Shown here: positions 59,294 to 64,000 of the stretch, in pieces
Numbering within the stretch: the stretch's first letter is position 1
Layout of the letters: each line of letters begins with the position of its first letter
Origin: Dactylosporangium vinaceum
GTDB lineage: Bacteria > Actinomycetota > Actinomycetes > Mycobacteriales > Micromonosporaceae
NCBI RefSeq assembly: GCF_019904175.1
Contig: NZ_CP061913.1
Coordinates: forward strand, 558,001 to 622,000
Length of the DNA stretch: 64,000 nt
Direction of reading: 5' to 3'
Notes under the pieces: model-generated
What the model saw: the letters and a program-made list of their open reading frames with translations, nothing else
What the model was told of the DNA's origin: nothing
Databases searched by the model: none
Position numbers and translations under genes: made by a program

Positions 59294-60895
59294 CTAGCGG
59301 GACTTGTGGAGGGTGTCGCCGGTCAGGCTGTTGTCGCCACGGCCGGCCAGGCAGCGAAACGTCGTCGGGCCCGCCTTCTGCTGGGCCTCGGTCGGGAGCA
59401 GGACGTCCTGGCGCCACTGGGCGGCGCCGATGTTCACCGTGACGAGGGTGCCCACGTTGCAGACGGTGGTGACGGTGCGGTCCTTCTTGTCGGTGACGTG
59501 GCTGCCCGCGGGGAGGTCGCCGTACGCGAACACCTCCCACGTGTGGACGCCCGTGCAGTCGACGGCCGTGAGTCTGGTGTCGAAGCACTCGGCGGCGTCG
59601 GTGCAGTGGGCGCTCGGGTCGGTGCCCAGGCCGCAGGCGAACGTCGGCGGGGCGGCCAGGACCGAGGCGGACGGGGAGGGGCCGGGGGTGCCGTCGCCGA
59701 AGCCGTACGCGATCGCGACAGTCACAAGTGCGGCCACCACCAGCAGGCCCGCGGCCACACCGATCAGCAGGCCGCGGCGGCCGCCCGAGCCCACCGGCGT
59801 CTTCGGCGGCCGGCCCACGAACGGGTCGGTCGGGGGTGCGGCCGGCGGGGCGGCGGCACTGTCGGCGGGCAAGGCGGGGCGGGCCTTCAACGGGTCGGTC
59901 GGAGGCTCCTCCGGGCCGGCCTCGTGCGGCACCGTCTGCTCCGGGTCGCGCGGGAACCCGCCGACCAGGAACGGCGACTCCAGCAGGCGGTCGGGCGGCG
60001 GGGGCGGGGTCGCCGGCGGTGACGTGTACACCGGCTCCAGCGGCGGCGAGCCGAGGGGCGGGATGATCACCTGTGGGGCCGGGGACAGCTGCAGCGCGAT
60101 CAGGGCATCCCGCAGCTGCAGGGCCGTCGGGCGCTTGGTGTCGTCGTTGCTCATGCCCGCGCGCAGGATCGCCATCAGCTCGTCGGGGCAGCCGGGCAGG
60201 TCCGGGATGTGGTCGTTGAACATGTCGACAAGGGAGAGCAGGCTCGGCATCTGGTCCTCACGCCACCGGGGCGGGCGGCCGCGCATGAGGGCGTAGAGCG
60301 TGGCGCAGAGCGCGTAGACGTCGGCGGCCGGGCCGGGCGGGGCGTGGCGGAACGTCTCCGGCGGGGCGTAGGCGGGGGTCAGGACGTCCAGGGTGATGGA
60401 CACGTCGCGCCACTCGGCCAGGATGGCCAGGCCGAAGTCGGCCAGGGCCGGCTCGCCGAAGCGGCTGAAGAGGATGTTCGCCGGTTTGACGTCGCGGTGC
60501 AGGACACCGAGGGAGTGCGCGTCGGCGAGGGCGTCGGCGATCTTGAAGCCCACCTCACGGACCTCGGCCGGCGAGAGCGGCGCGCTGCGCATGCGCTCGG
60601 CGTAGGAGCCGTCGCAGAGCTCCATGATCAGGTAGGGGTGGTTGTCGCTTGTGACGCCCGCATCGAAGAGGTCGACGACGTGGGGGTGGCTGGACATGCG
60701 GCCGGCGGCACGGGCCTCGCGCAGGAAGCGGCGGCGGTCGCGCTCGGTCTCCAGGGTGCGGTTCTCGACCTTCACGGCCACGTCGCGGCCGACCGACTCC
60801 TGCACCGCCCGGTAGACCGTCGCATAGCCGCCGCGGGCCAGCACCGAGAACCCGGTCAGCCCGGGTACCGACGGGAGCGGAGCCGATGCGGTCAC
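59294..60895 (-). CDS. transmembrane Ser/Thr protein kinase (PknB-like)
   Basis: The product is 533 aa. The kinase domain (about 10-270) is complete: ARGGYATVYRA (Gly loop), Lys42 in VAVKVE, HRDVKPAN (catalytic Asp135), DFG at 153-155, and APPETF. A Pro-rich juxtamembrane segment, one helix (about 375-398, GLLIGVAAGLLVVAALVTVA) and an extracytoplasmic domain of about 120 residues follow, with Cys pairs (FACGLG, AHCTDAAECFDT, VCNVG, FRCLAG). This sensor resembles septum-formation-like domains rather than PASTA repeats. It should phosphorylate cytoplasmic targets on an external cue. It is on the same strand as the GT-C gene. Confidence 0.93.
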   Translation of the reverse strand: MTASAPLPSVPGLTGFSVLARGGYATVYRAVQESVGRDVAVKVENRTLETERDRRRFLREARAAGRMSSHPHVVDLFDAGVTSDNHPYLIMELCDGSYAERMRSAPLSPAEVREVGFKIADALADAHSLGVLHRDVKPANILFSRFGEPALADFGLAILAEWRDVSITLDVLTPAYAPPETFRHAPPGPAADVYALCATLYALMRGRPPRWREDQMPSLLSLVDMFNDHIPDLPGCPDELMAILRAGMSNDDTKRPTALQLRDALIALQLSPAPQVIIPPLGSPPLEPVYTSPPATPPPPPDRLLESPFLVGGFPRDPEQTVPHEAGPEEPPTDPLKARPALPADSAAAPPAAPPTDPFVGRPPKTPVGSGGRRGLLIGVAAGLLVVAALVTVAIAYGFGDGTPGPSPSASVLAAPPTFACGLGTDPSAHCTDAAECFDTRLTAVDCTGVHTWEVFAYGDLPAGSHVTDKKDRTVTTVCNVGTLVTVNIGAAQWRQDVLLPTEAQQKAGPTTFRCLAGRGDNSLTGDTLHKSR

Positions 60896-60956
60896 GGCTA
60901 AGACGGTACGGCAGAGGTACGACAGTTCTCAGTCACGCATCGGCCACGGCCGAATT

Positions 60957-63900
60957 TCACGACTCGGCAACCGCCGGCAGTGTCGCCGCCGCAATCGCCG
61001 CCGACGCAACGGAGTCGTCCGTGCACTCCTGGTTGGCCTCCAGCGCTTGCCGCAGTACCCCCGCTGCATAATCGCGACCGCGGACGTCCTCGCCCGGGGC
61101 TCCCTGCGCCTGCCGGGCCCAGTCCAGGGCCTCCGCGTTGCGCCCGGCCACCAGCAGGGCGGCCGCGTAGGCGGCCACGGCCTGGCGGCGGGAGAAGATC
61201 ACCGAGGGGCCGGGGCGCTCCGCGGCGACGCACCCGAGCGTCTCCAGCGCCGTCGGCAGATCGCCCTGGGCCAGTCGGGCCAGGCCGAAGAGCACGCGCG
61301 GGCCGACCGTCGCCGAGTCCAGCACGTCGTGGGTCTCCACGACCTGCAGCACGGCCCGGGCGTCGGCCTCGGCGGCCACCGGGTCGCCGCGGTCGAGGCT
61401 CACGAAGCCGCGGATCGTGCGGGACATGCCCAGCAGCAGCGGGTGGCCGGTCTTGTCACCCCACTCGGTGGCGTCGGAGAGCAGGTCGTAGGCGTGCGGC
61501 AGCTCCCGCAGCTCGCGCGCGACGACGCCCCGCACGACGAGGGCCAGGCCGCGGCCCCAGTCGTCGCCGGCCGCGGCGAACTCGCGATAGGCCCGCCGGG
61601 CCTCACGGTCGGCCTCGGCCAGGTCGCCGCTCTCGGCCGCTGCGAACGCCTCGACGGCCCGCAGGGTGCCGACCACCCACGCGTCGCCGACCCGCTCGCC
61701 GAACGGCAGGAACGCCTTCGCCAGCCGCCGGGCCTCGCCGAGCCGGCCGGCCAGCAGGCGCACGAACGCGGTGGTGCCGCGCAGCCAGGCCCGGCCGACC
61801 GGGTCGCCGAGCTCGGCGAAGCGGCGGGCGGCCCGGCCCAGGGCGGCGTCGGCCCCGGCGAAGTCGCCCCGGGTCGTGGTGACCCAGGCCAGGTGCTGCA
61901 GCGACCACGCCTGGGCGCGGCGGTCGCCCGCGGTGACGGCGATCTGGAACGACTCGGCGAACCGGCCCCCGGCCTCGGCCAGCCGGCCCTCCAGGAAGTC
62001 GGCCATGCCGAGGCGGCGCATGGCGTCCCCGCGCTCGTAGGTCAGGTGGGCCGCCGTCGCCGCCTCCAGCGCGTCGGACAGCGTCGCGTAGCTGCGCCGG
62101 TGATCGCCCAGGCCCCGATAGGCCCGCCCGGCCACCAGCAGCGCGCCGACCTGCACGGCCGCGTCGTCGCCGGCGTTGGCGGTGATCTTCTCGGCGTATC
62201 CGAGCGCCTCCGCCGAGCGCCCGAGCTGCAGCAGCGCCCGCGCGTGGACGAGCCGGTCGGCCGCGGGCAGGATCCCGCCGCCGAGCACCGCCGCGCGCTC
62301 CGCGGCCTGGGCGGCCTGCGCCGGCTCCCCGGAGGCCAGCGCGGCCCGGGCCGCCCGCCCGAGCGCCTGCACACCCAGCGGCGCGGCCGAGCGGGCGAGC
62401 GAGTCCGGCCGCAGCCCGACCACGTCGGCGAGCTTGCCGGCCCGCTCGGCGTGCTCGGCGATGAACGCGTCGGCCGAGCCGAGCGTCATGTTCAGCCCGG
62501 CCACGTTCCCGGTGCCCCCGGCGGCCAGGAACGAGGTGACGGCGGCCGACGCCCAGCGGGACAGCGCCGCGTGCCGCTCGGCCAGGTCGGCCTTGCCGAT
62601 GCCGGCGTACGCGGCCTCGCGCAGCAGCGGCGTGGCGAAGGCGAACCCGCCCCGGCCGCGGCGCAGCATCCGGCGCTGCAGCAGCTCCTCGACGGCCCGC
62701 TCGAGCTCGACAGCGGCCACGACCGCGGGCCGGGCCGGCTGGCCGGGCGGGTTGAACCGGAGCGCCTCCAGCGCGCGGGCGGGCACGGTGTCGCCGATGA
62801 CGGCCGCGTCGCGCAGCACGGCCCGGGTGTCGCTCGGCAGCGCGTCGATGCGGGCCGCGAGGACGGCCGCGAGGTCGCGCGACAGCAGCCGCCCGCCGAG
62901 GGACCCGGGCGCGAGCCGCCAGCCCGGCGGGTCGGTGCCGGCCACGGTGGTCAGCGCGCCCCGCTCCTGCAGCAGGGTCACGAGCTCGGCCAGGTAGAAC
63001 GGGTTGCCCTGCGCGGTCGCGAGGAGCCGGTCCTCGTCGGCCGGCGCGAGCCGTCCACCCCCGAGATAGGCGGTCAGCAGGCGAGCGGCGTCGGCACCCC
63101 GCAGCGGCGGAATCGGTACCACTTCAGCGTCGGCGATCCGGGTGAGCACTCCGGCCGAGCGGACCAGCTCGGGCCGGCCGAGCAGCACGATGAGCACGGG
63201 GCCCTCGAGCCGCTCGATGGCGGCACCGAGCGCGTCGAGCGTCTCGGCCGTCGCGTCGTGCAGGTCGTCGACGGTGACGACGAGCGGGGTCTCCGCGGCC
63301 AGCCCGGACAGCAGCTCGGCGACCGCGGCCGGTACGGCGTCGAGATCCAGCTCGTCGGCCTTGCCACCGGGTGCGACCCAGGCGGTGTCGCCCACTGCTT
63401 CCGTGTACCCGATGAGCGTCAGGAGCAGGTCAGAGGCGAACCGCGGCGGCTCCGGGCGTCCGCGCGCGGCCCGGGCGAGGCGCTGGGCCAGCCGGCGCAG
63501 CCGCTCCTCGACCGCCTCGCGGGTCAGCGCGGCGTCCGGGGGCAGCCCGATCGCGGCGCGCACGAGGTCGGCCAGCGGGGCGAGCCGCCGGCGCTCCCCG
63601 AACGCCGCACAGTGCACCGACAGCACTCGCGCCCCGCCGCCAGGAGCAAAACCGGCACTCGGGGTGTACCCCGCGCCGCCCAGATAGCCGGCCGCGAAGC
63701 GCTCGATCTCGCCGGCCAGCCGCGTCTTGCCCAGCCCCGCCTCGCCGGTGAAGACCAGGACCCGGGGCTCCTGCCGGTCGGCGATCTCGGCGAGGCGCCC
63801 GGACACGCGCCCGAGCTCGGGCTCCCGCCCGACGAACGGCGCCTCGTCGCCGAGCCCCGACCGGGTGCCGGGCGCGTCGAGCAGCCCGAGCAGCTCGAAG

Positions 63901-64000
63901 GCGTCGACCGGCTCCCGCTTGCCCTTGAGCCGCAGCGGCCGCAGCGCCCGCCAGGAGGCGAGCAGGCGGGTGGAGCTGGAGGTGCGGTCGCCCGCGTACA
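60957..64000 (-). CDS. class III adenylate/guanylate cyclase-AAA ATPase-TPR protein (5' end beyond window)
   Basis: The C-terminal 1013 residues are visible; the frame is open to the right edge, so an apparent start at 63806 is internal. The first visible residues, YAGDRTSSSTRLLAS and LRPLRLKGKREPVDAFELL, are the end of a class III nucleotide cyclase domain (the KGK substrate-adjacent motif). An AAA/STAND ATPase follows: FVGREPELGRV, GEAGLGKTRLAGEIERF, TVDDLHDATAETLDALG, LLGRPELV. The rest is TPR-like helical repeats. Such proteins are typical of actinomycetes, with cyclase activity gated by the ATPase/TPR half. The catalytic part is outside the window, so activity cannot be judged. Confidence 0.9.
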   Translation of the reverse strand, partial: YAGDRTSSSTRLLASWRALRPLRLKGKREPVDAFELLGLLDAPGTRSGLGDEAPFVGREPELGRVSGRLAEIADRQEPRVLVFTGEAGLGKTRLAGEIERFAAGYLGGAGYTPSAGFAPGGGARVLSVHCAAFGERRRLAPLADLVRAAIGLPPDAALTREAVEERLRRLAQRLARAARGRPEPPRFASDLLLTLIGYTEAVGDTAWVAPGGKADELDLDAVPAAVAELLSGLAAETPLVVTVDDLHDATAETLDALGAAIERLEGPVLIVLLGRPELVRSAGVLTRIADAEVVPIPPLRGADAARLLTAYLGGGRLAPADEDRLLATAQGNPFYLAELVTLLQERGALTTVAGTDPPGWRLAPGSLGGRLLSRDLAAVLAARIDALPSDTRAVLRDAAVIGDTVPARALEALRFNPPGQPARPAVVAAVELERAVEELLQRRMLRRGRGGFAFATPLLREAAYAGIGKADLAERHAALSRWASAAVTSFLAAGGTGNVAGLNMTLGSADAFIAEHAERAGKLADVVGLRPDSLARSAAPLGVQALGRAARAALASGEPAQAAQAAERAAVLGGGILPAADRLVHARALLQLGRSAEALGYAEKITANAGDDAAVQVGALLVAGRAYRGLGDHRRSYATLSDALEAATAAHLTYERGDAMRRLGMADFLEGRLAEAGGRFAESFQIAVTAGDRRAQAWSLQHLAWVTTTRGDFAGADAALGRAARRFAELGDPVGRAWLRGTTAFVRLLAGRLGEARRLAKAFLPFGERVGDAWVVGTLRAVEAFAAAESGDLAEADREARRAYREFAAAGDDWGRGLALVVRGVVARELRELPHAYDLLSDATEWGDKTGHPLLLGMSRTIRGFVSLDRGDPVAAEADARAVLQVVETHDVLDSATVGPRVLFGLARLAQGDLPTALETLGCVAAERPGPSVIFSRRQAVAAYAAALLVAGRNAEALDWARQAQGAPGEDVRGRDYAAGVLRQALEANQECTDDSVASAAIAAATLPAVAES

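Noticed and set aside
60957..63806. Treating 63806 as the start of the AAA-TPR protein
   Set aside because: The frame is open to the window edge, and the residues upstream of 63806 are the end of a class III cyclase domain, so the gene begins outside the window.

Overview
The window is very GC-rich DNA with strong third-position GC bias, many GTG starts and dense coding. It carries a groEL without groES behind CIRCE operators, glucosyl-3-phosphoglycerate synthase, DUF3263 and DUF4031 proteins, SigE-type sigma factors, a LALTG sortase-E-type surface protein and a DtxR/IdeR-type iron box. Together these indicate a high-GC actinomycete, most likely a member of Micromonosporaceae. The family assignment is inference; no rRNA or tRNA gene was seen. 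No transposase, integrase, phage gene or CRISPR array was recognised.

Left part (0-13 kb). An incomplete reverse-strand gene runs off the left edge. Next come a membrane-anchored ricin-type lectin, a secreted His/Asp-rich repeat protein, a LALTG surface protein, an orphan NarL-type response regulator and three small lineage-specific reverse-strand proteins. One of these three shares a sequence module with the secreted repeat protein. Then come an EamA transporter behind a leader with two competing hairpins, a membrane-anchored Ala-rich coiled-coil protein, a lactonase-type beta-propeller, a fatty acid desaturase and DUF1684 and DUF3263 proteins.

Middle (13-35 kb). A compact amino-sugar unit holds a DeoR regulator divergent from a ROK kinase and nagA. 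It is followed by a PAP2 phosphatase, a secreted S1 protease, an RCK-membrane-RCK protein with an abnormal selectivity filter, a Gly/Leu/Pro-rich exported protein, a short sigma factor and a CDC48-like double AAA ATPase. An exporter in which an extracytoplasmic alpha/beta hydrolase is fused to the ABC ATPase is translationally coupled to its permease. GpgS, threonine synthase behind a SAM-I riboswitch, a tandem GNAT protein and a PaaN-type aldehyde dehydrogenase complete the section.

35-51 kb. Cold-shock protein and groEL (two CIRCE boxes) are followed by about 0.9 kb of decayed and tandem repeats. Next come a GNAT protein, an HD hydrolase, bfd-bfr iron storage behind an iron box, DUF4031, a glycolate-oxidase-type flavoprotein coupled to a possible caspase-fold protein, GlpD, an SRPBCC protein, a carotenoid-desaturase-like flavoprotein and a polytopic membrane subtilase. 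A 1.1 kb non-coding stretch follows, with short repeats and a strongly pyrimidine-biased strand, and then an M19 dipeptidase.

Right part (51-64 kb). This end is rich in signalling genes. It has a GGDEF domain fused to a degenerate P-loop domain, an NB-ARC/STAND ATPase and TPRs; an ECF sigma factor overlapping a membrane protein with an extracytoplasmic repeat domain; a GT-C-type glycosyltransferase; a transmembrane Ser/Thr kinase; and a class III cyclase-AAA-TPR protein cut by the right edge. The most interesting single object is the GGDEF-STAND-TPR fusion at 52065-55325, which would link cyclic-di-GMP chemistry to a STAND switch.
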